From contig JAFTKC010000006.1 in the NCBI GenBank assembly GCA_017456055.1, positions 124,001 to 188,000 of the forward strand: a stretch of DNA of 64,000 bases. The letters run 5' to 3'. The position numbers and the translations under genes were made by a program. The DNA comes from Clostridia bacterium. Its GTDB lineage: Bacteria; Bacillota; Clostridia; Christensenellales; Borkfalkiaceae. Below are positions 33,477-42,791 of this stretch, piece by piece. The notes beneath the pieces were generated by a model. The model did not search any database, was not told where the DNA came from, and worked only from the letters and a program-made list of their open reading frames with translations. Positions within the stretch are counted from its first letter, which is position 1, and each line of letters starts with the position of its first letter.

Positions 33477-34328
33477 ATGATAAAATTTGGACCGAGTGGA
33501 AATTCAACTGCATTTTTTGACGCGGGGAAAAGCAAAAGCGAGCAATCAGCCGTATGGGTTAAGGAAATGGGACTTGACTGCTTTGAGTATTCGTTCGGTA
33601 GGGGCGTGAATTTAAGCGACGAAAAGGCGCTTTCTCTAGGTGAGATTTTTGCCGAAAACGGAGTGGAGATTTCCGTTCACGCGCCGTATTATGTAAATTT
33701 TGCCAACGTAGACGACGAGATGGCTGAAAAATCTTATAGATACGTTTTAGACTCGGCGAAAAAGGTTAAACTACTAGGTGGAAAAAGAGTAGTTTTTCAC
33801 CCTGCGAGTCAAGGGCGACTTAAAAGGGAAGAAGCCGTAAATCTAACCAAAAAACGAATTGAAAGACTTTGTGAATTAATCTACGAAGAGGGGCTTGAAG
33901 ATTTAATTTTTTGTCCCGAAACGATGGGTAAGCAAGGGCAAATAGGCACTATAGAAGAGATTGCGTATTTTTGCCAAACGGATAAAGTTTTTACTCCGGC
34001 AATAGATTTTGGGCACGTTAACGCAAGGGAATTAGGAAGTTTAAAAACCAAAGAAGACTACTTAATTAGACTAAACTATATGATAGAAAAGTTGGGCGTT
34101 GAGAAAATGAAAAATTTTCACGTGCATTTTTCTAAGATAGAATACTCTGCTAAAGGGGAAGTAAAACACTTAACTTTTGAAGACCAAAAATACGGACCTG
34201 AATTTTCACCACTTGCAGACGCGCTTATCGAGTTAAAGTTAGAGCCTTATATAATTTGCGAATCAGCAGGCACTCAAGACGTTGACGCTTTGAAGATGAA
34301 AGAAATTTATTTTAATAAATTGGGCTAA
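33477..34328 (+). CDS. nfo: Endonuclease IV (AP endonuclease)
   Basis: Zinc-dependent TIM-barrel enzyme that cleaves DNA at abasic sites. Metal-ligand candidates appear in the expected order: SVHAPYY, VVFHPAS, FCPETMG, AIDFGHVNA, NFHVHFS, the His and Asp around KHLTFED, and the final IICES. The 283-residue length is normal. It directly abuts ribF (stop TAG then ATG), so it is part of the same unit. Confidence 0.92.
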   Translation: MIKFGPSGNSTAFFDAGKSKSEQSAVWVKEMGLDCFEYSFGRGVNLSDEKALSLGEIFAENGVEISVHAPYYVNFANVDDEMAEKSYRYVLDSAKKVKLLGGKRVVFHPASQGRLKREEAVNLTKKRIERLCELIYEEGLEDLIFCPETMGKQGQIGTIEEIAYFCQTDKVFTPAIDFGHVNARELGSLKTKEDYLIRLNYMIEKLGVEKMKNFHVHFSKIEYSAKGEVKHLTFEDQKYGPEFSPLADALIELKLEPYIICESAGTQDVDALKMKEIYFNKLG

Positions 34329-34352
34329 AAGGTATTTAATTATAAAAAGAAA

Positions 34353-34381
34353 TTGACTAATCTATTAAATTTTGGTAGAAT
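34353..34381 (+). promoter_or_regulatory. SigA-type promoter for pepP-efp
   Basis: TTGACT at 34353-34358 and TAGAAT at 34376-34381, 17 bases apart, 19 bases upstream of the pepP ATG. Confidence 0.75.
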
Positions 34382-34399
34382 AAAAGGGAAAAATATTTT

Positions 34400-35440
34400 A
34401 TGCTTGAATTCAATATAGAAAAAGATTCGGCTTTATTGCTTAAAGATAGAATAGATAGAAGATATTTTTCAGGGATAGATATTGCCGAGGGATATTTAAT
34501 TTATTCAAGTGAGAGCGCTTATTTTTCGGACAATAGATATTATCTAGATTTAAAAAGGAGATTGTCGAATAGTCCCATAAAGGCGGAGTTGTTTTCGGGG
34601 CTTCAAGACGTTGAGAAGTTTATAAAAGAAAAGGGAATAAAAAGAATTTATATTAACTTTTCTAAAGAAACCGTAGAAGATTACAATGCCTATAAAAATT
34701 GGGGAATTGAAATTTTAGACGGAAGGGAAATAATAAATTCTCTAAGAACGACTAAAAGCGAAAAAGAGATAGAGTATATAGAAAAAGCGTGTAAAATCGC
34801 TCAAAAGGCCTACTATAACGCTATAAAAAAAGTTAAAGAAGGTATGAGCGAAATTGAACTTAAAGAGATAATCGAAGAAAATCTAAAAAAACAAAACTCA
34901 ACTAGCGCTTTTGATATAATAGTTGCGTTCGGGAAAGGGTCTGCCGTTCCACATCACGAAACGGGCAAAACTAAACTAAAGAAAAACCAAGTAATTTTGG
35001 TAGATATGGGCGCAACCTATAAAGGCTATCTATCCGATATAACGAGAACGGCTTTTTTTGGAAAACCAAGTAAGGAATTTATTTTTGCCTACGATAAAGT
35101 TCTAAGGGCAAATTTACTTGCAGAAGAAGAAATCGAAGATGGATTTACTTGTTGTGAGGCAGATGCAGTTGCAAGAAATTACTTAAAAGAGCATAATCTA
35201 GATAAGTATTTTACTCACTCACTTGGGCACGGCGTAGGGCTAGAAATTCACGAAAACGTGGTTTTGTCCCCAAGGAGCGAAGAAAAACTAAGGGAAAACG
35301 CAGTGTTTACCATAGAGCCGGGCGTATATTTTGAAAACAAGTTAGGCATTAGAATTGAAGATACCGTTTGTATCAAAAATGGCAAGGTAAAAAGATTATT
35401 TACAGACGATAAAAAATTATTAATTATAAAAACAAATTAA
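34400..35440 (+). CDS. pepP: Xaa-Pro aminopeptidase (M24B family)
   Basis: Removes N-terminal residues before proline. A creatinase-like N-terminal domain (about residues 1-120) is followed by the pita-bread catalytic domain with all metal ligands: the two Asp in VDMGATYKGYLSDITRT, the His in HSLGHGVGLEIHE, the Glu in FTIEPGVY and the Glu in GIRIEDTV. 346 residues, short-form PepP. It lies directly before efp, the usual Firmicutes arrangement. Confidence 0.93.
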   Translation: MLEFNIEKDSALLLKDRIDRRYFSGIDIAEGYLIYSSESAYFSDNRYYLDLKRRLSNSPIKAELFSGLQDVEKFIKEKGIKRIYINFSKETVEDYNAYKNWGIEILDGREIINSLRTTKSEKEIEYIEKACKIAQKAYYNAIKKVKEGMSEIELKEIIEENLKKQNSTSAFDIIVAFGKGSAVPHHETGKTKLKKNQVILVDMGATYKGYLSDITRTAFFGKPSKEFIFAYDKVLRANLLAEEEIEDGFTCCEADAVARNYLKEHNLDKYFTHSLGHGVGLEIHENVVLSPRSEEKLRENAVFTIEPGVYFENKLGIRIEDTVCIKNGKVKRLFTDDKKLLIIKTN

Positions 35441-35452
35441 GGAGAAATTATT

Positions 35453-36019
35453 ATGATATCAGCAGGCGATTTTAGAAAGGGTGTGACTTTTGAATATGAA
35501 AATTCAGTATACACTATCGTAGACTTCCAACACGTTAAACCGGGTAAGGGCGCAGCGTTCGTTAGAACCAAGATGAAAAACGTTATGACCGGCGCAGTTT
35601 TGGAAAAAACTTGGAACCCAACCGAAAAGATTCAAGAAGCAACAATCGTCACCAAGAATATGAGTTATTCATACTATGACGGCGACCAATTCTATATCTT
35701 TATGGAAGACGATACTTTTGAACAAATCGAACTATCTTACGATCAATGTGAAGACGCGCTTAAATACATTAAGGAAGGCGACCACGTTATCGTTAAATTC
35801 TTTAAGGACGTACCTTTCTCAGTTGAGTGTGACAACTTCGTTATTCTAGAAGTGACCAAGGCAGACCCAGCGGTTAAGGGCAACACTGCAACCAACACCA
35901 CTAAGAAAGCAACCTTAGAAACGGGTATTACTATCGACGTTCCTATGTTCGTTGAAGAGGGCGAAAAAATTAGAGTAGACACTAGAACTGGTGAATACAT
36001 GGAAAGAGTTAAAGGCTAA
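35453..36019 (+). CDS. efp: Elongation factor P
   Basis: Relieves ribosome stalling at polyproline. 188 residues in three beta-barrel domains. The tip loop of domain I is [15 protein letters not shown], where the Lys after PG is the residue modified in many bacteria. [18 protein letters not shown] and the final GEYMERVKG are standard. AAGGAG precedes the ATG; the gene is 12 bases after pepP and ends at a hairpin. Confidence 0.96.
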   Translation: MISAGDFRKGVTFEYENSVYTIVDFQHVKPGKGAAFVRTKMKNVMTGAVLEKTWNPTEKIQEATIVTKNMSYSYYDGDQFYIFMEDDTFEQIELSYDQCEDALKYIKEGDHVIVKFFKDVPFSVECDNFVILEVTKADPAVKGNTATNTTKKATLETGITIDVPMFVEEGEKIRVDTRTGEYMERVKG

Positions 36020-36038
36020 AATTTAACCTAAAAAAAAG

Positions 36039-36069
36039 ATACCCACAAGTCGTCTTGTGGGTATTTAAT
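36039..36069 (+). terminator. Terminator after efp
   Basis: An 11-bp stem (36039-36049 with 36054-36064), TCGT loop, A-run before it and a short T-rich tail. Confidence 0.7.
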
Positions 36070-36090
36070 TAAAAAGATAAGGAAAAAAGT

Positions 36091-36828
36091 ATGAAAACAG
36101 CGTTGATAACGGGTGCGTCGGGTGCTATAGGACTCGAAATGGTTAAAATATTTGCAAGAAACGGATATTTTATCACTGCTCAATATAATAAAAAGGGCGA
36201 AAACCTTTTTAATCTTATAGAAGAACTAAAAAAAGAGAATATTGAAAATCAAATTATGCCCGTAAAAGCCGACTTTTCGGTAAGCCAATCGATTGAAAAT
36301 TTATATTTTGAACATATAAAAACCTACTCTCACGTTGACGTTTTAATAAATAACGCGGGGGTAGATTTTTACGCGCAAGTTCAAGATTTAAAAGAGTGCG
36401 ACTACCAAAGAGTTTTCGATATAAACGTGAAAGCCCCTATGCTTTTAACTTCACTATGCGCTAAAAATATGGTGGAGAGAAAGAGTGGAAAAATTATCTT
36501 TATTTCTTCGATATGGGGCGTAAACGGGGGAAGTTATGAGAGTTTATATTCGGCAAGCAAATCTTCTCTTATTGCTTATTCAAAAGCTTTAGCAAAGGAG
36601 TTAGGGCCTTCAAATATCAACGTAAACTGTATATGTCCCGGCGTTATCAAATCGCCTATGAACGACGGGTATACTGAAGAAGAAATTCAAGATTTAATCG
36701 ACAGAACGCCGTTGGGAAAAATTGGAAGCCCAAGTGACGTAGGTGAATTAGCCTTGTTTTTGTCGAGTGAAAAATCAAACTTTATTACGGGACAATCAAT
36801 AGTTATCGACGGCGGGTTTATTTTATAA
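36091..36828 (+). CDS. SDR family oxidoreductase (FabG-like)
   Basis: Classical 245-residue short-chain dehydrogenase, NAD(P)-dependent. Motifs: GASGAIGLEM, NNAGVDFY, ISSIWG with the catalytic Ser, YSASKSSL with the Tyr/Lys pair, CPGVIKSPM and the C-terminal ITGQSIVIDGGF. It resembles FabG (3-oxoacyl-ACP reductase), but it is not in a fatty-acid cluster, so the substrate is open. Its stop overlaps the malQ start by one base. Confidence 0.85.
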   Translation: MKTALITGASGAIGLEMVKIFARNGYFITAQYNKKGENLFNLIEELKKENIENQIMPVKADFSVSQSIENLYFEHIKTYSHVDVLINNAGVDFYAQVQDLKECDYQRVFDINVKAPMLLTSLCAKNMVERKSGKIIFISSIWGVNGGSYESLYSASKSSLIAYSKALAKELGPSNINVNCICPGVIKSPMNDGYTEEEIQDLIDRTPLGKIGSPSDVGELALFLSSEKSNFITGQSIVIDGGFIL

Positions 36829-38330
36829 TGCAAAGAGAAAGTGGAATTTTAATGCCGATTTTTTCTCTTCCTAATAAATACGGAATAGGGGACTTTGGCA
36901 AATCAAGTTATAAGTTTATAGATTTTTTAAGAAGCGCAAACCAAAGGGTTTGGCAAATTTTACCGCTAGTCCAAACGGGCTACGGCAATTCGCCATACTC
37001 TTCTATTGCGTCTACTTCGTTTAGTCCCTACTTTATTAGCCCAGAAATTCTTATGGAAGAAGGGCTTTTAACTAAGGAAGAATTAGAAACTTCTATAAAT
37101 GAAGAAAAGTACGTAGATTACGGCTTTTTGTTTTCGGTTAGATTTTCACTACTTAGAAAAGCCTTTTCTAGATTTGATAGAGAAAATAAAGAGTTTAATG
37201 GATTCGTTAAAGGAAAAACTTATTTAGATTACGCTCTATTTATGGCGTTAAAAGGCAAGTTTAACGATAAACATTTTTACGAGTGGAAAGATAAATATAA
37301 ATATCGCGATAAAAAGGCGCTACTTGAGTTTGAAAAAGAAAATAAAGAAGAGATTTTGTTTTGGCAATTCGTTCAATTTAAGGCAAAAACTCAATGGCAA
37401 AGCGTAAAAAAATACGCCAATAAAAATAAAATAAAGATATTTGGAGATTTGCCCTTGTACGTCGCGCTAGATAGCGTAGACGTTTGGTGCAATCCAAAAC
37501 TATTTAAGTTAAATAGAAAACTAACTCCTAAAAAAGTTGCGGGAGTTCCCCCTGATTATTTTTGTAGTGAAGGTCAACTTTGGGGCAATCCCGTGTACGA
37601 TTATAGAGAGCATAAAAAAGATAACTTTAAGTGGTGGACGAATAGAATTAAAACTAGTTTAAACAATTTTGATTTAATAAGAGTGGACCACTTTAGAGGT
37701 CTTGATAGATTCTATCAAGTAGATTTTGGCAAGGAAAACGCCATGGAGGGCGAGTGGGTAAAAGTGCCGTCTAAAGCACTGCTAAAGGCTATTCACGAAA
37801 AGGTGGATAAGGATAGAATTATTGCCGAAGATTTAGGCATCATCGACGACGGAGTGAGAAAACTATTAAATCACGCTGGATATCCAGGTATGAAGATACT
37901 ATCTTTTGCCTTTAACGGAGAGTGGAATAACCCCTATTTGCCCAAAAATATAGAAGAAAATTCGGTGTGTTTTACAGGTACGCACGATAACGACACCTTG
38001 TTATCTTTAATTCAAAACCAAAACGAGTGGGAGAGAAACAACTTATATTGGGGCGTAAAGAATAGTTTAATGGAGCAAAACATTTACGGAGAAGTGGACG
38101 GCGATTATTCGCTTGCTAGAAGCGTAATAGCGTTAGGGGCTTCTTCAAAAGCCAAACTATTTATACTTCCAATGCAAGATTTACTCTTAAAAGGTGGAGA
38201 TTATAGAATAAACGAGCCGGGAGTAGTGAAAGAGCAAAACTGGGCGATAAGATTTAAGGAAAACGATTTCGGCGAAAAGGAAGTAAATTTACTACTATCT
38301 CAAAACGCAAAATTCAATAGAAACAAATAG
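36828..38330 (+). CDS. malQ: 4-alpha-glucanotransferase (amylomaltase)
   Basis: GH77 enzyme that transfers maltooligosaccharide segments between glucans, used in glycogen or maltose metabolism. 500 residues. Recognisable blocks are GILMPIFSLPNKYGIGDFG at the N-terminus, VGVPPDYF-like text (AGVPPDYFCSEGQLWGNPVY), the nucleophile region RVDHFRGL, AEDLG with the acid/base and FTGTHDNDT. No other glycogen gene lies nearby. Confidence 0.95.
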   Translation: MQRESGILMPIFSLPNKYGIGDFGKSSYKFIDFLRSANQRVWQILPLVQTGYGNSPYSSIASTSFSPYFISPEILMEEGLLTKEELETSINEEKYVDYGFLFSVRFSLLRKAFSRFDRENKEFNGFVKGKTYLDYALFMALKGKFNDKHFYEWKDKYKYRDKKALLEFEKENKEEILFWQFVQFKAKTQWQSVKKYANKNKIKIFGDLPLYVALDSVDVWCNPKLFKLNRKLTPKKVAGVPPDYFCSEGQLWGNPVYDYREHKKDNFKWWTNRIKTSLNNFDLIRVDHFRGLDRFYQVDFGKENAMEGEWVKVPSKALLKAIHEKVDKDRIIAEDLGIIDDGVRKLLNHAGYPGMKILSFAFNGEWNNPYLPKNIEENSVCFTGTHDNDTLLSLIQNQNEWERNNLYWGVKNSLMEQNIYGEVDGDYSLARSVIALGASSKAKLFILPMQDLLLKGGDYRINEPGVVKEQNWAIRFKENDFGEKEVNLLLSQNAKFNRNK

Positions 38331-38340
38331 GGAGAAAAAT

Positions 38341-38829
38341 ATGGAAAACATAAAAAAACAACTTATAAAACTATTAACTGAAGACGCGAGATACACCTAT
38401 TCTCAAATGGCAAAGATGTTGGGAGAAAGAGAAGAAGTGGTAGAAAAAGCCGTAAAAGAACTTGAAAGTGACGGCGTTATCGTAAAATATTCGGCAGTAG
38501 TAAACGCAGAAGCGTTAAACGAGGAAAAAGTTCAAGCATTAGTAGAAGTAAAAGTTGCTTTGCAAAGGAACGTTTTCGATAAATACGCCGAAGAAATTTG
38601 CGCGTTTAAGGAAGTGACAGGGTTATATCTAATGAGTGGTGGTTTTGATTTAGCAGTATTCGTTGAAGGTAAATCCATAACCGATATAGCGAAATTTATT
38701 TCGGAAAAGTTAAGCGTAATAGATGGAATAGAAAGCGTTCAAACGCAATTTATTCTAAAGAGATTTAAAATAGAGGGGCAAACGACCAAGCCTAACGGCA
38801 ATGGAGAAAGACAAGTAATTCAAGCATGA
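38341..38829 (+). CDS. Lrp/AsnC family transcriptional regulator
   Basis: 162 residues: an N-terminal winged helix-turn-helix (LLTEDARYTYSQMAKMLGE) and a C-terminal RAM/AsnC domain (VEVKVALQRNVFDKYAE, then GLYLMSGGFDLAVFVEG), which usually binds amino acids and drives octamer assembly. The start of the next gene, an aminotransferase, overlaps its stop by 4 bases. This Lrp-aminotransferase pair is common in Firmicutes and suggests it senses or regulates an amino acid made or used by the partner. Confidence 0.9.
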   Translation: MENIKKQLIKLLTEDARYTYSQMAKMLGEREEVVEKAVKELESDGVIVKYSAVVNAEALNEEKVQALVEVKVALQRNVFDKYAEEICAFKEVTGLYLMSGGFDLAVFVEGKSITDIAKFISEKLSVIDGIESVQTQFILKRFKIEGQTTKPNGNGERQVIQA

Positions 38830-39995
38830 GAGATTTTCTAAGTGAAAGGGCTAAAAATATACAACCGTCGGGGATAAGAAAGTTTTTTGATATAGTTTCT
38901 AATCGCAAAGACGTTATTTCTCTAGGAGTGGGAGAACCAGATTTTATTACTCCGTGGGAAATAAGAGACGAGGCAATAAAGACCCTTAAGAGTGGATACA
39001 CTCAGTACACTTCAAACAAGGGTTTGCCTTTGTTGCGCCAAGAAATCTCAAACTATCTTTTGGATAATTTTTCGGTTGAATTTAACCCCGAAAATATTAT
39101 GATAACGGTGGGAGCAAGCGAAGCAATAGACCTTTCTCTTCGTGCCGTAATTAACCCAGGTGATGAAGTTTTAATTCCAGACCCAAGTTATGTTTCGTAT
39201 AAGCCTATAGTAGAACTTTTGGGTGGAGTTCCCGTCCCCGTGCCTTGTGGAGAAGATTTTAAATTAAAAAAGAATCTTTTAGAAGAAAAAATCACAGATA
39301 GAAGCAAGGTTTTAATATATTCATATCCAAACAATCCTACGGGCGCTATAATGACTGAAAGTGACCAAAGAGAAATACTAGACGTAATCGCTAAAAATGA
39401 CCTTTTGGTTATTGCAGACGAAATTTACGCAGAATTAACCTACGTAAAAGAAGGGCATTGTTCAATTGCAAAGTTTGAACAACTAAAAGATAGAGTAATT
39501 TACGTTAGTGGTTTTAGCAAGGCTTTTGCTATGACTGGGTGGAGAATAGGTTTTGCATGCGCTCCAAAGATGATTTTAGATACTATGTTAAAAATACATC
39601 AATATTCTATAATTTGCGCACCAATATTTTCACAATACGGCGCTTTAGCAGGGCTGAAGCAATGCAGAAGAGACGGCTATAAAATGATAAAAGATATGGC
39701 AACTGAGTACGACAAGAGAAGAAGGTTTATGTATAAAACCTTTTTGGAAATGGGGCTTTCTCTTCACGAGCCACAAGGTTCTTTTTACGTATTTCCTTGT
39801 GTAAAGAGTACGGGTATGACGGGTGAAGAATTTGCGACAAGGCTTTTAGATGAGAAAAAGGTTGCCGTAGTTCCTGGAGATGCTTTTGGGGAATTTGGAA
39901 AATATTACGTTAGATGTTCTTACGCATATTCAATGAAAACGCTTATTGAAGCAACTAGTAAAATCGCCGAATTTATCGACGAGTTAAAAAGATAA
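38826..39995 (+). CDS. Class I/II PLP-dependent aminotransferase
   Basis: 389 residues, fold type I. The N-terminal block SLGVGEPDFITPWEIRDEA and YTSNKGLPLLRQEI, the PNNPTGA turn, the DEIYAEL motif that holds PLP, and the Schiff-base Lys in SGFSKAFAMTGWRIGFA are all present. It is close to the PatA/AspC group acting on aspartate, aromatic or branched amino acids; the amino donor is not clear. Coupled with the Lrp-type regulator upstream and followed by a terminator. Confidence 0.92.
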   Translation: MRDFLSERAKNIQPSGIRKFFDIVSNRKDVISLGVGEPDFITPWEIRDEAIKTLKSGYTQYTSNKGLPLLRQEISNYLLDNFSVEFNPENIMITVGASEAIDLSLRAVINPGDEVLIPDPSYVSYKPIVELLGGVPVPVPCGEDFKLKKNLLEEKITDRSKVLIYSYPNNPTGAIMTESDQREILDVIAKNDLLVIADEIYAELTYVKEGHCSIAKFEQLKDRVIYVSGFSKAFAMTGWRIGFACAPKMILDTMLKIHQYSIICAPIFSQYGALAGLKQCRRDGYKMIKDMATEYDKRRRFMYKTFLEMGLSLHEPQGSFYVFPCVKSTGMTGEEFATRLLDEKKVAVVPGDAFGEFGKYYVRCSYAYSMKTLIEATSKIAEFIDELKR

Positions 39996-40026
39996 AAAAA
40001 CACTCTTAAATTAAGAGTGTTTTTTT
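39994..40026. terminator. Bidirectional terminator
   Basis: Stem 40001-40009 with 40011-40019 flanked by an A-run and a T-run, between the aminotransferase and the convergent histidine kinase gene. Confidence 0.85.
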
Positions 40027-40045
40027 GATTTATATTTTAGTTTAA

Positions 40046-41218
40046 TTACATAATAACGATCATTTCCATAGAGTCGTTATACTTTGGTTTAGCCTCGATT
40101 TTCCAGCGGTTTCTCTTGGCTAAACTCTTGGCGATTGAAAGCCCTAATCCACTGCCACCAAGGTTTCTAGACCTAGAAACGTCGGCTCTATAGAATCTTT
40201 CAAAGATGCGTTCGGTGTGATGATTTTCGACTTCACAACCATAGTTGAAAACGCTAAGAACGGTTTTTTTGCCAACTTTTTTAAGACTGACCGTTATTTC
40301 GGTATCTGGGGTTGCGTATTTAACGGCGTTATCAAGTAGTATTCCACAAATTTTAACTAAGTCTTCTCTATAGCCCAAAACTGAAAGATTTTCTTCCACG
40401 TCGAATTTAATAAACTTTTTATTTTCAAAAGCCACTGCATCAAAAGGTAGCAAGGTTTGAAGTACTGCTTCGTTTGCAAGGAAATGTTGCTTTTTTTGGT
40501 TTACAACCTTTTCGTCTAAACTGCTGAGTGTCAAAAGGTCGTTTACCAAAACGCCTATTCTTTCAGATTGAGATTTAATGTTTTTTAGATATTCGCTATC
40601 TACGTTATTACTTAAAACGTCTGCATTTGCTGAAATTATAGCGACGGGAGTTTTTAATTCGTGGCTAACGTCTGATAAAAATTGACGTTGTTTATATAGG
40701 TTTTGTTGTAATGGTTTAAAAACCCAAAAGGAAAAAAGCGAACTAAATAAGGAAATTAGTGATAAAATAACTAATAACCCCCAAAAAGTTTTTGAAACGT
40801 TTTGGTCGTGAACTTCTAGAATATGGGTAGCGTCAGTCGCGATAATCATTTGTGGGGTAGAGCCTGCAAGCACTAATTTATAGTACACGTTATCCACCGA
40901 GCCGAAAGGAATACCTTTATCTAGCGCCGTTTTAGTAAGGGATTTAATTTGTTCATCGTTAAAGCCCATACTTTTTTTAGGTGCTAAGGAATAGTCTTCC
41001 TGATTTTCGTAATCTAAAATTAGCGCTACGAAATGGTCGTGCGGGTAAGAAATATTTTCCTGTTGATATGAAAACTCTATTTCGTTTAACTTGTTTATTA
41101 TCTCGTGGTGAGTGCCGTTATTTATAATTGACGTAAATATACCAAAGACGACTGAGAAGAAAAGAAGCACGACCAATATCGAAAAGAGAACGTATTTGAG
41201 TTGCGCTTTTCTAATCAT
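40046..41218 (-). CDS. Two-component sensor histidine kinase
   Basis: Membrane sensor of 390 residues. Two helices (about residues 10-31 and 142-166) enclose an extracytoplasmic domain of about 110 residues. HisKA contains SDVSHELKTPVAIISANADV with the phospho-accepting His. The ATPase domain has the N box LLDNAVKYA and GGSGLGLSIAKSLAKRN. The cognate OmpR-type regulator is upstream and overlaps by 8 bases. The signal is unknown; no target gene is obvious next door. Confidence 0.92.
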   Translation of the reverse strand: MIRKAQLKYVLFSILVVLLFFSVVFGIFTSIINNGTHHEIINKLNEIEFSYQQENISYPHDHFVALILDYENQEDYSLAPKKSMGFNDEQIKSLTKTALDKGIPFGSVDNVYYKLVLAGSTPQMIIATDATHILEVHDQNVSKTFWGLLVILSLISLFSSLFSFWVFKPLQQNLYKQRQFLSDVSHELKTPVAIISANADVLSNNVDSEYLKNIKSQSERIGVLVNDLLTLSSLDEKVVNQKKQHFLANEAVLQTLLPFDAVAFENKKFIKFDVEENLSVLGYREDLVKICGILLDNAVKYATPDTEITVSLKKVGKKTVLSVFNYGCEVENHHTERIFERFYRADVSRSRNLGGSGLGLSIAKSLAKRNRWKIEAKPKYNDSMEMIVIM

Positions 41219-41885
41219 CTTTTTTACCCAAAGTGTAGCCTATTCCACGAATAGAGCGAATTTCCGTTTTAGAGCCGATTGCCGAAAGTTTTCTTCTCAA
41301 GAAAGAAACGTAAACTTCCACCGTATTATACTCGGCTTCGGAATCGAACCCCCAAATTTTCTCGATAAGGCGTTCTTTTTCGATAGTTTTTCCGTTTGCG
41401 AGCATTAGCATTTCTAAAATTTGAAATTCTTTTTTGCCAAGCGCTATTTCGGATTTACAAGATAGGGTAAACGTGTCTCTATCTAGCGTTATATCAAAGA
41501 ATTTAAGTTCGCTTCCGTTAAAGTTGTCCTTTCTGCGAAGAAGCGCTTTAATCCTTGCCAAAAGTTCGTCGGTATCAAAAGGCTTAGTTAAATAATCGTC
41601 CGCCCCTAAATTTAGCCCTACGATTTTATCGGCAACCTCACTTTTTGCAGTAAGTAAAAGAATAGGCGTGTCTATTTTTTTACTTCTTAAAATTTTAAGA
41701 AGAGTAAGCCCGTCCATTTTGGGCATCATAACGTCTAAGATAATAAGGTCGTAAATACCCGTTAGGGCAAAATCGAGCCCCTCTTCGCCGTCGTAAGCCC
41801 CGTCTACCGAATAGTTGTTTCTTTTTAATATGGTGGAAACGGCTGAAACCAACTGTTTCTCATCGTCAACGATTAAAATATTCAT
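41211..41885 (-). CDS. OmpR/PhoB family response regulator
   Basis: 224 residues. The receiver domain has the acidic pocket DDEKQ, the phosphorylated Asp in LIILDVMMPKMDG and the Lys in LTKPFD. The C-terminal winged helix contains RLIEKIWGFDSEAEYNTVEV. TATAAT lies 6 bases before the ATG with no Shine-Dalgarno sequence, so the transcript could start at or near the ATG. The partner kinase follows. Confidence 0.92.
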   Translation of the reverse strand: MNILIVDDEKQLVSAVSTILKRNNYSVDGAYDGEEGLDFALTGIYDLIILDVMMPKMDGLTLLKILRSKKIDTPILLLTAKSEVADKIVGLNLGADDYLTKPFDTDELLARIKALLRRKDNFNGSELKFFDITLDRDTFTLSCKSEIALGKKEFQILEMLMLANGKTIEKERLIEKIWGFDSEAEYNTVEVYVSFLRRKLSAIGSKTEIRSIRGIGYTLGKKDD

Positions 41886-41983
41886 AATTTAATTATAACT
41901 TATATTTATTGAATTTTGCTTAAAAAATTTTATTATTTAATTTTTTTCAAGATTTTTTCAAGGAATTTTTGTTAGTATATAGG

Positions 41984-42087
41984 TGTAGAAAGCAGTAAAA
42001 AGGTTTTCTACCATAAAAATTGCTCACACTCTCAATAAACTTTTTCCTTAGGTTAAGCACTGACTTTGTCGGTGCTTCTCCTTTTTT
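41984..42087 (+). ncRNA. Candidate small structured RNA
   Basis: Intergenic stretch on the plus strand between two minus-strand genes. GTAGAAA (41985-41991) can pair with TTTCTAC (42006-42012). A second hairpin, AAGCACTGAC (42055-42064) with GTCGGTGCTT (42068-42077, one G-U), is followed by CTCCTTTTTT, a good intrinsic terminator for the plus strand. TATATA at 41976-41981 could be a -10, but the -35 is poor. No ORF fits. I do not recognise an RNA family. Confidence 0.4.
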
Positions 42088-42097
42088 ATAAAAAATT

Positions 42098-42128
42098 AAG
42101 CCACTTAAAAAACGTAAGTGGCTTTTTT
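42098..42128. terminator. Bidirectional terminator
   Basis: AAGCCACTTA (42098-42107) pairs with TAAGTGGCTT (42115-42124), with T-runs on both strands. It serves the phosphoribosyltransferase gene on the minus strand and backs up the candidate small RNA on the plus strand. Confidence 0.8.
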
Positions 42129-42130
42129 TA

Positions 42131-42667
42131 TTATAGTAAAGGAATAGTTGCTAGATACTTAACGTCGTCTCTATCTTTTGAATCGCCCTCTGCTAGAACG
42201 AATAGTTTTTCGTAAACAATTCCTCCTGCTTTTTCAACGAGCGCTTCTAAGCCCTTTAGACTTTCGCCTGTAGAAATAACGTCGTCTACTATTGCCACTT
42301 TTTTGCCCTTAATTATATCGATATCGTGCTTAGATAAGAATAATTCTTGTGCTTTTCCCGTAGTAATTGAAGAACCATAACTAACGTTAATTCCATCTTG
42401 CATGTAGAGTTTCTTAGATTTTCTAGCAACTGCGTAGAAAGGCATATTTAATTCTCTTGCAACGACGTGTGCTAATTGTAAGCCTTTAGACTCAGCGGTA
42501 ATAATAACGTCGGCAGTGCAAAGTTTTGCTAGCGCTTTTCCGCAATGTTCGGTCATTTCTTGAGCGCCGTGAAGATTAAAAAAAGCAATCTTGATGCCTG
42601 ATGGCAAAGTGAGAATAGGGAGTTCGGCGTTAAAGCCAACGATATCAAGCTTAAAAACTTCGTTCAT
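42131..42667 (-). CDS. Purine phosphoribosyltransferase family protein
   Basis: 178 residues with a type I phosphoribosyltransferase fold. The PRPP-binding motif is KVAIVDDVISTGESLKGLEA, and an upstream loop ADVIITAESKGLQLAHVVA carries the hydrophobic base-site helix. Overall it is similar to adenine (Apt) or xanthine (Xpt) phosphoribosyltransferases, which salvage purines; the base cannot be settled. It has its own promoter and no riboswitch-like leader. Confidence 0.85.
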   Translation of the reverse strand: MNEVFKLDIVGFNAELPILTLPSGIKIAFFNLHGAQEMTEHCGKALAKLCTADVIITAESKGLQLAHVVARELNMPFYAVARKSKKLYMQDGINVSYGSSITTGKAQELFLSKHDIDIIKGKKVAIVDDVISTGESLKGLEALVEKAGGIVYEKLFVLAEGDSKDRDDVKYLATIPLL

Positions 42668-42701
42668 AATAATACCTTCTTTATAGTATATTTACCTACA
42701 T

Positions 42702-42730
42702 ATATTACCACAAATAAAAAAGTTTGTCCA
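42702..42730 (-). promoter_or_regulatory. SigA-type promoter of the phosphoribosyltransferase gene
   Basis: On the minus strand TGGACA (42730-42725) and TAATAT (42707-42702) are 17 bases apart, with TGTGG directly before the -10. Confidence 0.7.
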
Positions 42731-42791
42731 TAAGTAAAATCATATATTTATCCCCACAAGCATATTTTTTATTAGATAAAAAGGAGAGACT

